From Larix kaempferi (taxonomy: Eukaryota; Streptophyta; Pinopsida; Pinales; Pinaceae), in the NCBI GenBank assembly GCA_027924585.1, contig BSBM01002109.1:62001-126000 (forward strand): 64,000 nt of DNA. The letters run 5' to 3'. The translations under genes were made by a program, and so were the position numbers. Of the stretch, positions 24,339 to 35,624 are shown piece by piece. The notes under the pieces are model-generated. The model was not told the DNA's origin and made no database searches. It was given only the letters and a program-made list of their open reading frames with translations. Each line of letters opens with the position of its first letter. Position 1 is the stretch's first letter.

Positions 24339-26101
24339 GATGAAATCAAAAAAGAAAAGATTTAGTAAACGTATTTTTTTGTATTCCCCCAAGACAAGTC
24401 GGCCCAGCGGGTAAACTGCCCCAAAAGAGCGGGCAATTTGCCCCAAACAATGGGCAGAACTGCCCCAGTCAGGTCGACGCTGTTACGGAAAGTTAGGTTG
24501 GCCCAATCAGGAAAAAAGTCACCCTTTGATGTGTATAAATAGAGAGTTCAACCTATCATTTGATCATTCACTCAAGCAAGTTTGCTCTAGCCAAGAGAGG
24601 TTCGCTACTTCAATTAAGAGACTCATTTTTTGGGTTCTCCACTATTGGAGAAGTTTCTCCCTTGTTTTCTTGGCTTTGCACTACTACTATCCGCATGTAC
24701 AGCGTTCTCTATTAGAAGGTTTGAGCTCGGCGGAGACAAATAGCTTTGTCTATGGTTGGGAGATGATTGTTCTTATCATTATGGTTTAAACGAGCTCGAC
24801 AGTCCTTTTGTTTCTGTGCTTTGCAATTCTTTTACTTATCCTGGTTATGCTGCTATAAACATTAACAAGGTCAAGCCTCAACTCAGCTTAGGATTTCGAG
24901 AGCCTGATCAAATTCAATTGTCAGGTTCTGCCCAACATGCAGTTTAGCGGAGAGTAGGGTTTCTAGAAAGCGCCTCGATTAGATTGCGTTGCATATTTCT
25001 ACAGGCTGTTTATCATTCATGGGATTCATCTTCAGGTCAGACAACTACGAGTTTACCTTTTTTCTATTGTGCTTCGGATTCCCTCCTTTTTCTCTGCTCT
25101 CGGTGGTCCTCTACCTGCACGATGGATTCCTGCAACCCACACTTAGTATCTATGATTTACTACGTAGTTGCATTTACTCGCAAGACTCCGTTGCAAGCCT
25201 CCTGTAGGAAGATAACTACCTCTAGGACGTGTGGGAACACTTCATCCAAACGTGTGGCCGGATATTACCTGCTTGTTATTGCTTTCAATTCAAGGTGTTA
25301 TTATATTTCGCATATGTATCAATCTTCCAACTTGTTTTCTAGTTGCTTGGTTAGGATTTGGACTGCCTGAACAACTTCCAGTGCCATCTCTCGGCCAGCA
25401 TGAAGGTTGGAGGAGTATATGGTTTCTCGAGGGCGCCTCGGTCTCATCGCGTTGCAGATTTCTACAGAATGTTTGTCATTCGTGGGATTCATCTTCAGGT
25501 CATCCAAATAGGAGTTGATGTGTGTTGTAGATTTATACAGGGTGTTTGTTATTCATGGGATCATCTTCAGGGTCGCCAACTAGGAGTGGTGAATAAAATC
25601 CATTCAAAATTGTTATTCTATTCCTTTCTGGAGTGTGTCCCTTTGTGGGATGGTTCCTTTGTGGAACGTGCTTATTCCCTCGATGGACTGGGTTGAGCCG
25701 AGCACATTGTATTGATGCATGATAGACTCTCCGATGGACTGTGCAGAGTTCTTGAGCTGATGCACGTGTAACTCACCTATGGATAGGGCACAGTCGTGGA
25801 GCCAGTGCATGTTCTCCGATGGACTGGATTGAGCAGATGCATGAAGATTGATTTAATGACACTTCTCGACTAACTATGATTGTGTCGTAAGACCTTCCCT
25901 GTGATATAGAGAGGTTTGAGAAAACTATGATGTACATGTGATATCGAGATGTGTTTCAGTATGATAATGCTGATCATACCTCCATGGCCAAGAGGGAGTG
26001 TTGGAGTAATAGCTGCATGTGGCATCACCTCATAGGTCGACCAAATAAAGAATAAGGTTAGAATAGAGTGTTTGAAGAATACATTCCTTGCTGAGAGGGA
26101 G
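24339..26101 (+). repeat. Monomer 14, class B, L type, 5'-truncated
   Basis: The unit lacks the LTR start and begins about 130 bp into U3 at GATGAAATCAAAAAAG. TATAAATA is at 24534-24541. A second deletion of about 94 bp at 25680/25681 joins CTTATTCCCT to CGATGGACTG, removing the first purine-tract/TGTTG tail module. Confidence 0.85.
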
Positions 26102-27898
26102 TGTTGGAAATAGTGCAACTTCAGACTTTATTGTTATTGTACCTCCCATGGGAGAAGATGTCAATGTGTTTCATCAGGTCGGCGCAATTAGGGAAAGTCA
26201 GGTCGGCCCTGTCAGGAAAAAAGTCACCCTCTGATGTGTATAAATAGAGAGTTCGACCTCTCATTTCGTCATTCTCTCAAGCAAGTTCGATCTAGCCAAG
26301 AGAGGTTCGCTACTTCAGTTAAGAGACTGATTTTTTGGGGTTCTCCACTAATGGAGAAGTTTCTCCCTTGTTTTCTTGGGTTTGTGCTACTACTATCCGG
26401 ATGTACATTGTTCTCTATTGGAAGGTCTGAGCTCGGGGGAGACAAATAGCTTTGTCTATGGTTGGGAGATGATTGTAATTATCATCATGGTTTAAACGAG
26501 CTCGACACTCATTTTGTTTCTGTGCTTTTCCATTCTTTTATTGATCCTGATTATGCTGCTATAAACATTAACAAGGTCAAGGCTCAACTAAACTTAGGAT
26601 TTGGAGAGACTGATCAGCTTCCATTGTCGGGTTCTGCCCAACATGCAATTTAGAGGGGAGCAGGGTTTCTACAGAGTGCCTCGATTAGATTGCGTTGCGG
26701 ATTTCTACAGGGTGTTTATAATTCATGGGATTTATCTTTAGGTCAAACAACTATGGGTTTACCTTTTTTCTATTGTGCTTTGGATTCCCTCCTTGTTCTC
26801 TGCTCTCGGTGGTCCTCTACCTGCACGATAGATTCCTGCAACACACACTTAGTATCTATGATTTACCACATAGTTGCATTTACTCGCTGGACTGCGTTGC
26901 AACCCTCGTGTGGGAAGATAACTACCTATAGGACATGTGGCAACACTTCATCCAAACGTGTGGCCAGATATTACCTGCTTGTTATTGCTTTCCGTTCAAG
27001 GTTTTATTTTATTTTGCATATGTATCAATCTTCCAACTTGTTTGCTAGTTACTCGCTTAGGATTTGGACTGCCTGAACAACTTCCAGTGCCATGTCATGG
27101 CCAGCATGAAGGTTGGAGGAGCATATGGTTTCTCGAGGGCGCCTCGGTCTCATCGCCTTGCGGAGTACTACAGGATGTTTATCATTCGTGGGATTCATCT
27201 TCAGGTCATCCAAATAGGAGTTTATGTGTGTTGTACATTTATACACGGTGTTTGTTATTCATGGGATCATCTTCGGGGTGGCCAACTAGGAGTGGTGAAT
27301 AAACTCCATTCATAATTGTAATTCCTTTCCTTTGTGGAGTATGTCCCATTGTGAGATGTTTCCTTTGTGGAACTTGCTTATTCCCTGTGTTGGAATGGAC
27401 CCGCTTATGTTAACAAGATGTGTTCCGACGTGATGATACCTCTCTAGCTAAGAGGGAGTGTTGATGATGTAGGCACCTGATGGACTGGGTTGAGCTAAGC
27501 ACATTGTATTGATGCATGATAGACTCTCCGATGGACTGTGCAGAGTTCTTGAGCTGATGCACGTGTAACTCACCTATGGATAGGGCAGAGTCGTGGAGCT
27601 AGTGCATGTTCTCCGATGGACTGGATTGAGGATATGCATGAAGATTGATTTGTTGACACTTCTCGACTAACTGTGATTGTGTGGCAAGACCTTCCTTATG
27701 ATATAGAGAGGTTAGAGATAAATCTGATATATATATGATATCGAGATGTGTTTCAGTATGATAAAGTTGATGATACCTTCTTGGCGAAGAGGGACTGTTG
27801 GGGTAGTTGCTGCATGGGGCATCACCTCATAGGTCGACCAAAGAAAGAATAAGATTAGAATACAGTGTTCGAAGAATACCTTCCTTGTTGAGAGGGAG
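26102..27898 (+). repeat. Monomer 15, class B, S type
   Basis: The unit is 1,797 bp, with the short LTR and TATAAATA at 26239-26246. Both 153-bp modules and the partial third copy are present. Confidence 0.87.
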
Positions 27899-29879
27899 TG
27901 TTGGAAATAGTGCAACATCAGAAATTATTGTTATTTTATTTCATCTTGTTATTCTACCTCCTATGGGACAAGATGTCAATGTATTTGATCATGTAAAACA
28001 CTTGAAAGAATCAATGTAAACCTAGGTGTGAAATCTCAAAGAAAAGATTTAGTAAATGTAGTTTTTTGTATTCCCCCAAGACAAGTCGGCCTAGCGGGTA
28101 AACTCGCCCAAAACAGTGGACAATTTGTCCCAAAAAATGGGCAGAACTGCCCCAGTTAGGTCGGCGCAGTTAGGGAAAGTTAGGTTGGCCCGATCACGAA
28201 AAAAGTCACCCTTTGATTTGTATAAATAGAGAGTTCGACCTCTGATTTGGTCATTCACTTAAGCAAGTTTGCTCTAGCTTAGAGAGGTTCGCTACTTCAG
28301 TTAAGAGACTGATTTTTGGGGATTCTCCACTATTGGAGAAGTTTCTCCCTTGTTTTCTTGGGTTTGCGCTACTACTATCCGAATGTACATCGTTATCTAT
28401 TAGAAGGTTTGAGCTCGGGGGAGACAAATAGCTTTGTCTATGGTTGGGAGATGATTGTTCTTATCATCATGGTTTAAACGAGCTCGACACTCATTTTGTT
28501 TATGTGCTTTGCCATTCTTTCAGTGATCATGGTTATGCTGCTATAAACATTAACAAGGACAAGTCTCAACTCAGCTTAGGATTTGGAGAGCATGGTCAGC
28601 TTCCATTTTCAGGTTCTGCGCAACATGTAGTTTATAGGAGAGAAGGGTTTCTAGAGAACGCCTCGATTAGATTGCGTTGCGGATTTCTAGAGGGTGTTTA
28701 TCATTCATAGGATTCATCTTCAGGTCAAACAACTACGAGTTTAACTTTTTTCTATTGTGCTTCGGATTCCCTACTTTTTCTCGCTCTCGGTGGTCCTCTA
28801 CCTGCACAATAGATTCCTCCAACCCACACTTAGTATCTATGATTTACTACATAGTTGCATTTACTCGCTGGACTGCGTTGCAAGCATCCTGTGGGAAGAT
28901 AACTACCTCTAGGACATGTGGGAACACTTCATTCAAACCTGTGGCCAGATATTACCTGCTTGTTATTGCTTTTAGTTCAGGGTTTTATTTTATTTTGCAT
29001 AGCTATCAATCTTCCAACTTCTTTGCTAGTTGCTTGCTTAGAATTTGGACTGCCTGAACAACTTCCAGTGCCATGTCTCGGCCACCATGAAGGTTGGAGG
29101 AGTATATGGTTTCTCGAGGGAGCCTCGGTCTCATCGCCTTGTGGATTTCTAAAGGATGTTTGTCATTCGTGGGATTCATCTACAGGTCATCCAAATAGGA
29201 GTTGATCTGTGTTGTAGATTTATACAGGGTGTTTGTTATTCATGGCATCATCTTCAGGCTAGCCAACTAAGAGTGGTGAATAAACTCCATTCAGAATTGT
29301 TATTCTATTCCTTTGTGGAGTGTGTCCCATTGTGGTATGGTTCCTTTGTGGAACGTGCTTATTCCCTGTGTTGGAATGGACCCACTTATGATAACAAGAT
29401 GTGTTCCGACGTGATGATACCTCTCTAGGTAAGAGGGAGTGTTGCTGATGTGGGCACACGATGGACTAGGTTGAGCCGAGCACATTGTATTGATGCATGA
29501 TAGACTCTCCGATGGACTGTGCAGAGTTCTTGAGCTGATGCACGTGTAACTCACCTATGGATAGGGCACAGTCGTGGAGCTAGTGCATGTTCTCCGATGG
29601 ACTGGATTGAGCAGATGCATGAAGATTGATTTAATGACACTTCTCGACTAACTATGATTGTGTCGTAAGACCTTCCTTGCGATACCGAGAGGTTTGAGAA
29701 AACTGTGATGTACATATGATATCGAGATGTGTTTCAGTATGATAATGCTGATAATACCTCCATGGCCAAGAGGGAGTGTTGGAGTAGTAGCTGCATGGGG
29801 CATCACCTCATAGGTCGACCAAATAAACAATAAGGTTAGAATAGAGTGTTCGAAGAATACCTTCCTTGTTGCGAGGGAG
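27899..29879 (+). repeat. Monomer 16, class B, L type
   Basis: The unit is 1,981 bp, with TATAAATA at 28221-28228. It closes the third L-S-L set (14-16), whose first member is truncated. Confidence 0.87.
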
Positions 29880-31670
29880 TGTTGGAAATAGTGCAACTTC
29901 AGACTTTATTGTTATTGTACCTCCTATGGGAGAAGATGTCAATGTGTTTGATCAGGCCGGCGCAATTAGGGAAAGTCAGGTCGGCCCTGTCAGGAAAAAA
30001 GTCACCCTCTGATGCGTATAAATACAGAGTTCGACCTCTCATTTCGCCATTCTCTTAAGCAAGTTGGATCTAGCAAAGAGAGGTTCGCTACTTCAGCTAA
30101 GAGACTGATTTTTTGGGGTTCTCCACTATTGGAGAAGTTTCTCCCTTGTTTTCTTGGGTTTGCGCTACTACTATCCGGATGTACATTGTTCTCTATTGGA
30201 AGGTCTGAGCTCGGGGGAGACAAATAGCTTTGTCTATGGTTGGGAGATGATTGTAATTATCATCATGGTTTAAACGAGCTCGACACTCATTTTGTTTCTG
30301 TGCTTTTCCATTCTTTTAGTGATCCTGATTATGCTGCTATAAACATTAACAAGGTCAAGGCTCAGCTCAACTTAGGATTTGGAGAGACTGATCAACTTCC
30401 ATTGTCGGGTTCTGCCCAACATGCAGTTTAGAGGGGAGTAGGATTTCTACAGAGTGCCTCGATTAGATTGCGTTGCGGATTTCTACAGGGTGTTTATAAT
30501 TCATGGGATTTATCTTTAGGTCAAACAACTATGGGTTTACCTTTGTTCTATTGTGCTTTGGATTCTCTCATTTTTCTCTGCTCTCGGTGGTCCTCTACCT
30601 GCACGATAAAATCCTGCAACCCACACTTAGTATCTATGATTTACCACATAGTTGAATTTACTCGCTGGACTGCGTTGCAAGCCTCCTGTGGGAAGATAAC
30701 TACCTATAGGACATGTGGCAACACTTCATCCAAACGTGTGGCCAGATATTACCTGCTTGTTATTGCTTTCCGTTCAAGGTTTTATTTTATTTTGCATATG
30801 TATCAATCTTCCAACTTGTTTGCTAGTTGCTCGCTTAGGATTTGGATTGCCTGAACAACTTCCAGTGCCATGTCATGGCCAGCATGAAGGTTGGAGGAGT
30901 ATATTGTTTCTCGAGGGCGCCTCGGTCTCATCGCGTTGCGGAGTTCTACAGGATGTTTGTCATTCGTGGGATTCATCTTCAGGTCATCCAAATAGGAGTT
31001 GATGTGTGTTGTACATTTATACAAGGTATTTGTTATTCATGGGATCATCTTCGGGGTGGCCAACTAGGAGTGGTGAATAAACTCCATTCATAATTGTTAT
31101 TCCTTTCTTTTGTGGAGTGTGTCCCATTGTGCGATGGTTCCTTTGTGGAACTTGCTTATTCCCTGTGTTGGAATGGACCCGCTTATGATAACAACATGTG
31201 TTCCGACGTGATGATACCTCTCTAGCTAAGAGGGAGTGTTGATGATGTAGGCATCTGATGGACTGGGTTGAGCTGACCACATTGTATTTACGCATGATAG
31301 ACTCTCCGATGGACTGTGCAGAGTTCTTGAGCTGATGCACGTGTAACTCACCTATGGATAGGGCTGAGTCGTGGAGCTAGTGCATGTTCTCCGATGGACT
31401 GGATTAAGGAGATGCATGAAGATGGATTTGTTGACACTTCTCGACTAACTGTGATTGTGTGGCAACACCTTCCTTATGATATAGAGAGGTTAGAGATAAC
31501 TCTGATATGATATCGAGATGTGTTTCAGTATGATAAAGATGATGATACCCTCTTGGCCAAGAGGGACTGTTGGGGTAGTTGCTGCATGGGGCATCACCTC
31601 ATAGGTCGACCAAAGAAAGAAGAAGATTAGAATACAGTGTTCGAAGAAAACCTCCCTTGTTGAGAGGGAG
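29880..31670 (+). repeat. Monomer 17, class B, S type
   Basis: The unit is 1,791 bp, with TATAAATA at 30017-30024. It begins the block (monomers 17-21) that recurs about 14.96 kb downstream as monomers 25-29. It also matches monomer 12 at offset 8,492. Confidence 0.87.
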
Positions 31671-32215
31671 TGTTGGAAATAGTGCAACTTCAGAAATTAT
31701 TGTTATTTTATTTCATCTTATGATTCTACCCCCTATGGGACAAGATGTCAATGTATTTGATCATGTAAAACACTTGAAAGGATCAATGTAAACCTAGGGT
31801 TGAAATCTCAAAGAAAAGATTTAGTAAACGTAGTTTTTTGTATTCCCCCAAGACAAGTCAGCCCAGCGGGTAAACGCCCCCAAAACAGTGGGCAATTTGT
31901 CCCAAAAAATCGGCAGAACTACCCTAGTTACGTCGGCGCAGTTAGGGAAAGTTAGGTTGGCCCGGTCAGGAAAAAAGTCACCCTTTGATGTGTATAAAGA
32001 GAGAGTTCGACCTCTCATTTGGTCATTCACTTAAGCAAGTTTGCTCTAGCCAAGAGAGGTTCGCTACTTCAGTTAAGACACTGATTTTTGGGGGTTCTCC
32101 ACTATTGGAGAAGTTTCTCCCTTGTTTTTTTGGGTTTGCGCTACTACTATCCGAATGTACATCGTTATATATTAGAAGGTTTGAGCTCGGGGGAGACAAA
32201 TAGCTTTGTCTATGG

Positions 32216-32683
32216 TTGGGAGATGATTGTTCTTATCATCATGGTTTAAACGAGCTCTACACTCGTTTTGTTTCTGTGCTTTGCCATTCTTTCAGTGATC
32301 CTGGTTATGCTGCTATAAACATTAACAAGGACAAGTCTCAACTCAGCTTAGGATTTGGAGAGCCTGGTCAACTTCCATTGTCAGGTTCTGCGCAACATGT
32401 TGTTTATAGGAGAGTAGGGTTTCCAGAGAACGCCTCGATTAGATTGCGTTGCGGATTTCTAGAGGGTGTTTATCATTCATGGGATTCATCTTCAGGTCAA
32501 ACAACTACGAGTTTAACATTTTTCTATTGTGCTCGGATTCCCTACATTTTCTCGCTCTCGGTGGTCCTCTACCTGCACAATAGATTCCTGCAACCCACAC
32601 TTAGTATCTATGATTTACTACATAGTTGCATTTACTCGTTGGACTGCGTTGCAAGCATCCTGTGGGAAGATAACTACCTCTAG
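32216..32683 (+). pseudogene. Longest class B reading frame (155 codons), unidentified
   Basis: This ATG-started frame begins just after the leader hairpins, with MGDDCSYHH. It runs through the leader, module copy 1 and the region behind it to EDNYL. In other class B units the same region is split into two frames near CTATTGTGCTTCGGATTCC. Here one T is missing (GTGCTCGGATTCC), which joins the two frames. The front half matches the class C frame in order and phase, so this may be the relic of one ancestral protein. No catalytic motif, zinc knuckle or other known domain is visible, and most sister copies contain stops. It could equally be an open frame by chance. Confidence 0.3.
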
Positions 32684-33197
32684 GACATGTGGGAACACTT
32701 CATCCAAACCTGTGGCCAAATATTACCTGCTTGTTATTGCTTTCAGTTCAAGGTTTTATTTTATTTTGCATATGTATCAATCTTCCAACTTCTTTGCTAG
32801 TTGCTTGCTTAGGATTTGGACTGCCTGAACAACTTCCAGTGCCATGTCTCGGCCACCATGAAGGTTGGAGTATATGGTTTCTCGAGGACCCTCGGTCTCA
32901 TCGCGTTGCGGATTTCTACAGAATGTTTGTCATTCGTGGGATTCATCTCCAGGTCATCCCAATAGGAGTTGATGTGTGTTGTAGATTTATACAGGGTGTT
33001 TGTTATTCATGGAATCATCTTCCGGGTTGCCAACTAGGAGTGGTGAATAAACTCCATTCATAATTGTTATTCTATTCGTTTGTGGAGTGTGTCCCATTGT
33101 CCGATGGTTTCTTTGTGGAACGTGCTTATTCCCTATGTCGGAATGGACCCTCTTATGATAACAAGATGTGTTCTCACGTGATGATAACTCTCTAGCT

Positions 33198-33206
33198 AAG
33201 AGGGAG
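33198..33206 (+). other. Purine-tract tail module 1 (monomer 18)
   Basis: AAGAGGGAG directly followed by TGTTGATGATG at 33207. It has the form expected of a polypurine tract against an LTR start, but lies 439 bp before the monomer start used here. Confidence 0.5.
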
Positions 33207-33534
33207 TGTTGATGATGTAGGCATCCGACGAATTGGATTGAGCTGAGCACATTGTATTGATGCATGATAGACTATCCGATGGACTGTGCACAGTTCATGA
33301 GCTGATGCACGTGTGACTCACCTATGGATAGGGCAGAGTCGTGGAGCTAGTGCATGTTATCTGATGGACTCGATTGAGCAGATGCATGAAGATTGATTTG
33401 TTGACACTTCTCGACTAACCGTGATTGTGTCGTAAGACCTTCCTTGTGATATACAGAGGTTAGAGATAACTGTGATGTACATAAGATATCGAGATGTGTT
33501 TCGGTATGATAATGCTGATGATACCTCCATGGCC

Positions 33535-33543
33535 AAGAGGGAG
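33535..33543 (+). other. Purine-tract tail module 2 (monomer 18)
   Basis: AAGAGGGAG followed by TGTTGGGGTAG at 33544, preceded by GATGATACCTCCATGGCC, which resembles the stretch before modules 1 and 3. Confidence 0.5.
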
Positions 33544-33636
33544 TGTTGGGGTAGTAGCTGCATGGGGCATCACCTCATAGGTCGACCAAGAAAGAATAAG
33601 ATTAGAATACAGTGTTCGAAGAATACCTTCCTTGTT

Positions 33637-33645
33637 GAGAGGGAG
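33637..33645 (+). other. Polypurine-tract-like sequence before the LTR (monomer 18/19 boundary)
   Basis: GAGAGGGAG is followed by TGTTGGAAATAG at 33646. This is the third and last of the purine-tract modules. It is taken as the true plus-strand primer because the TATA box and the rest of U3 lie at normal spacing downstream. Confidence 0.6.
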
Positions 33646-33842
33646 TGTTGGAAATAGTGCAACTTCGGAAGTTATTGTTATTGTATTTCATCTTGTTATT
33701 GTACCTCCTATGGGACAAGATGTCAATGTATTTGATCATGTAAAACACTTGAAAGAATCAATGTAAACCTAGGGGTGAAATCAAAAAGAAAAGATTTGGT
33801 AAACGTAATTTTTTGTATTCCCCCAAGACAAGTCGGCCCAGC

Positions 33843-33900
33843 GGGTAAACTGCCCCAAAAGAGCGGGCAATTTGCCCCAAACAATGGGCAGAACTGCCCC
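33843..33900 (+). promoter_or_regulatory. Three phased GGGCA/TGCCC palindromes in U3, monomer 19
   Basis: GGGTAAACTGCCCC (33843-33856), GGGCAATTTGCCCC (33865-33878) and GGGCAGAACTGCCCC (33886-33900) lie 21-22 bp apart, about two helical turns, and end 67 bp before the TATA box. All L-type LTRs keep recognisable versions. S-type LTRs lack all three. They could bind a dimeric factor, but that is inference. Confidence 0.45.
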
Positions 33901-33967
33901 AGTCAGGTCAACGCTGTTAGGGAAAGTTAGGTTGGCCCAATCAGGAAAAAAGTCACCCTTTGATGTG

Positions 33968-33975
33968 TATAAATA
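33968..33975 (+). promoter_or_regulatory. TATA box of the LTR promoter, monomer 19
   Basis: TATAAATA in the context GTGTATAAATAGAGAG, a good plant TATA box. It is followed 5 bp later by a GAGAG-N6-CTCTC inverted repeat near the expected start of transcription. The same box is in nearly every monomer, with variants TATAAAGA (18, 26), CATAAAGA (13), CATAAATA (21, 29), TTTAAATA (31) and GATAAATA (24). Confidence 0.75.
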
Positions 33976-34068
33976 GAGAGTTCGACCTCTCATTTGGTCG
34001 TTCACTCAAGCAAGTTTGCTCTAGCCCAGAGAGGTTCGCTACTTCAATTAAGAGACTCATTTTTTGGG

Positions 34069-34094
34069 TTCTCCACTATTGGAGAAGTTTCTCC
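34069..34094 (+). other. Hairpin in R/U5, monomer 19
   Basis: TTCTCC-N6-GGAGAA-GT-TTCTCC. The middle arm can pair with either flank, giving two mutually exclusive hairpins. The motif is kept in A and B; in C the middle arm reads TGAGAA. Confidence 0.5.
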
Positions 34095-34168
34095 CTTGTT
34101 TTCTTGGCTTTGCGCTACTACTATCCGGATGTACAACGTTCTCTATTAGAAGGTTTGAGCTCGGCGGA

Positions 34169-34184
34169 GACAAATAGCTTTGTC
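34169..34184 (+). other. Leader hairpin, monomer 19
   Basis: GACAAATAGCTTTGTC is a 6-bp stem with a TAGC loop just after the primer-like site. It is present in A, B and some C units (others read GATAAAGAGCTTTGTC or GATAAATAGCTTTGTC). A second inverted repeat, GATGAT...ATCATC, follows about 15 bp later in most units. The position fits a retroelement leader signal, but the function is untested. Confidence 0.45.
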
Positions 34185-35624
34185 TATGGTTGGGAGATGT
34201 TTGTTCTTATCATTATGGTTTAAACGAGCTCGACAGTCCTTTTGTTTCTGTGCTCTGCAATTCTTTTACTTATCCTGGTTATGCTGCTATAAACATTAAC
34301 AAGGTCAAGCCTCAACTCAGCTTAGGATTTCGAGAGCCTGATCAACTTCAATTGTCAGGTTTTGCCCAACATGCAGTTTAGCGGAGAGTAGGGTTTCTAG
34401 AAAGCGCCTCGATTAGATTGCGTTGCATATTTTTACAGGGTGTTTCATTCATGGGATTCATCTTCAGGTCAGACAACTACGAGTTTACCTTTTTTCTATT
34501 GTGCTTCGAATTCCCTCCTTTTTCTCTGCTCTCGGTGGTCCTCTACATGCACGATGGATTCCTGCAACCCACACTTAGTATCTATGATTTACTACGTAGT
34601 TGCATTTACTCGCAGGACTCCGTTGCAAGCCCCTTGTAGGAAGATAACTACCTCTAGGACGTGTGGGAACACTTCATCCAAACGTGTGGCCGGATATTAC
34701 CTGCTTGTTATTGCTTTCAATTCAAGGTGTTATTATATTTCGCATATGTATCAATCTTCCAACTTGTTTTCTAGTTGCTTGGTTAGGATTTGGACTGCCT
34801 GAACAACTTCCAGTGCCATTTCTCGGCCAGCATGAAGGTTGGAGGAGTATATGGTTTCTCGAGGGCGCCTCGGTCTCATCGCATTGCAGATTTCTACAGA
34901 ATGTTTCTCATTCGTGGGATTCATCTTCAGGTCATCCAAATAGGAGTTGATGTGTGTTGTAGATTTATACAGGGTGTTTGTTATTCATGGGATCATCTTC
35001 AGGGTGGCCAACTAGGAGTGGTGAATAAACTCCATTCAAAATTGTTATTCTATTCCTTTCTGGAGTGTGTCCCTTTGTGGGATGGTTCCTTTGTCGAACG
35101 TGCTTATTCCCTGTGTGGGAATGGACCCTCTTATGATAACAAGATGTGTTCCGACGTGATAATACCTCTCTAGCTAAGAGTGAGTGTTGATGATGTAGGC
35201 ACCCGATGGACTGGGTTGAGCTGAGCACATTGTATCGATGCATGATAGACTCTACGATGGACTGTGCACAGTTCTTGAGCTGATGCACGTGTGACTCACC
35301 TATGGATAGGGCAGAGTCGTGGAGCTAGTGCATGTTCTCCGATGGACTGTATTGAGCAGATGCATGAAGATTGATTTGTTGACACTCCTCGACTAACTGT
35401 GATAGTGTTGTAAGACCTTCCTTATGATATAGAGAGGTTAGAGATAACTGTGATGTACATATGATAACGAGATGTGTTTCAGTATGATAATGCTGATGAT
35501 ATCTCCATGTCCAAGAGGAAGTGTTGCCGTAGTAGCTGCATGGGGCATTACCTCATAGGTCGTCCAAAGAAAGAATAAGATTAGAGTACAGTGTTCGAAG
35601 AATACCTTCCTTGTTGAGAGGGAG

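Larger units (their letters stand above)
31671..33645 (+). repeat. Monomer 18, class B, L type
   Basis: The unit is 1,975 bp. The TATA variant TATAAAGA (31993-32000) is shared with monomer 26; monomer 13 has CATAAAGA at the same place. It carries the longest class B reading frame (32216-32683). Its tail shows the three purine-tract/TGTTG modules cleanly. Confidence 0.87.
33646..34135 (+). mobile_element. Candidate LTR, monomer 19 (about 490 bp)
   Basis: It starts TGTTGGAA after a polypurine tract and ends CCGGATGTACA, giving TG...CA termini. It has one TATA box, consistent with about 320 bp of U3 and about 170 bp of R plus U5. The 5' edge is well supported. The 3' edge is a best guess because no solo LTR or target duplication is available, and the primer-like site begins about 10 bp beyond it. 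Confidence 0.6.
33646..35624 (+). repeat. Monomer 19, class B, L type (reference copy)
   Basis: The unit is 1,979 bp. It is used here as the reference for LTR landmarks: TG start 33646, U3 palindromes 33843-33900, TATAAATA 33968-33975, hairpin-rich R/U5, and GTACA ending at 34135. It is nearly identical to monomer 27 (offset 14,965). Confidence 0.88.
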
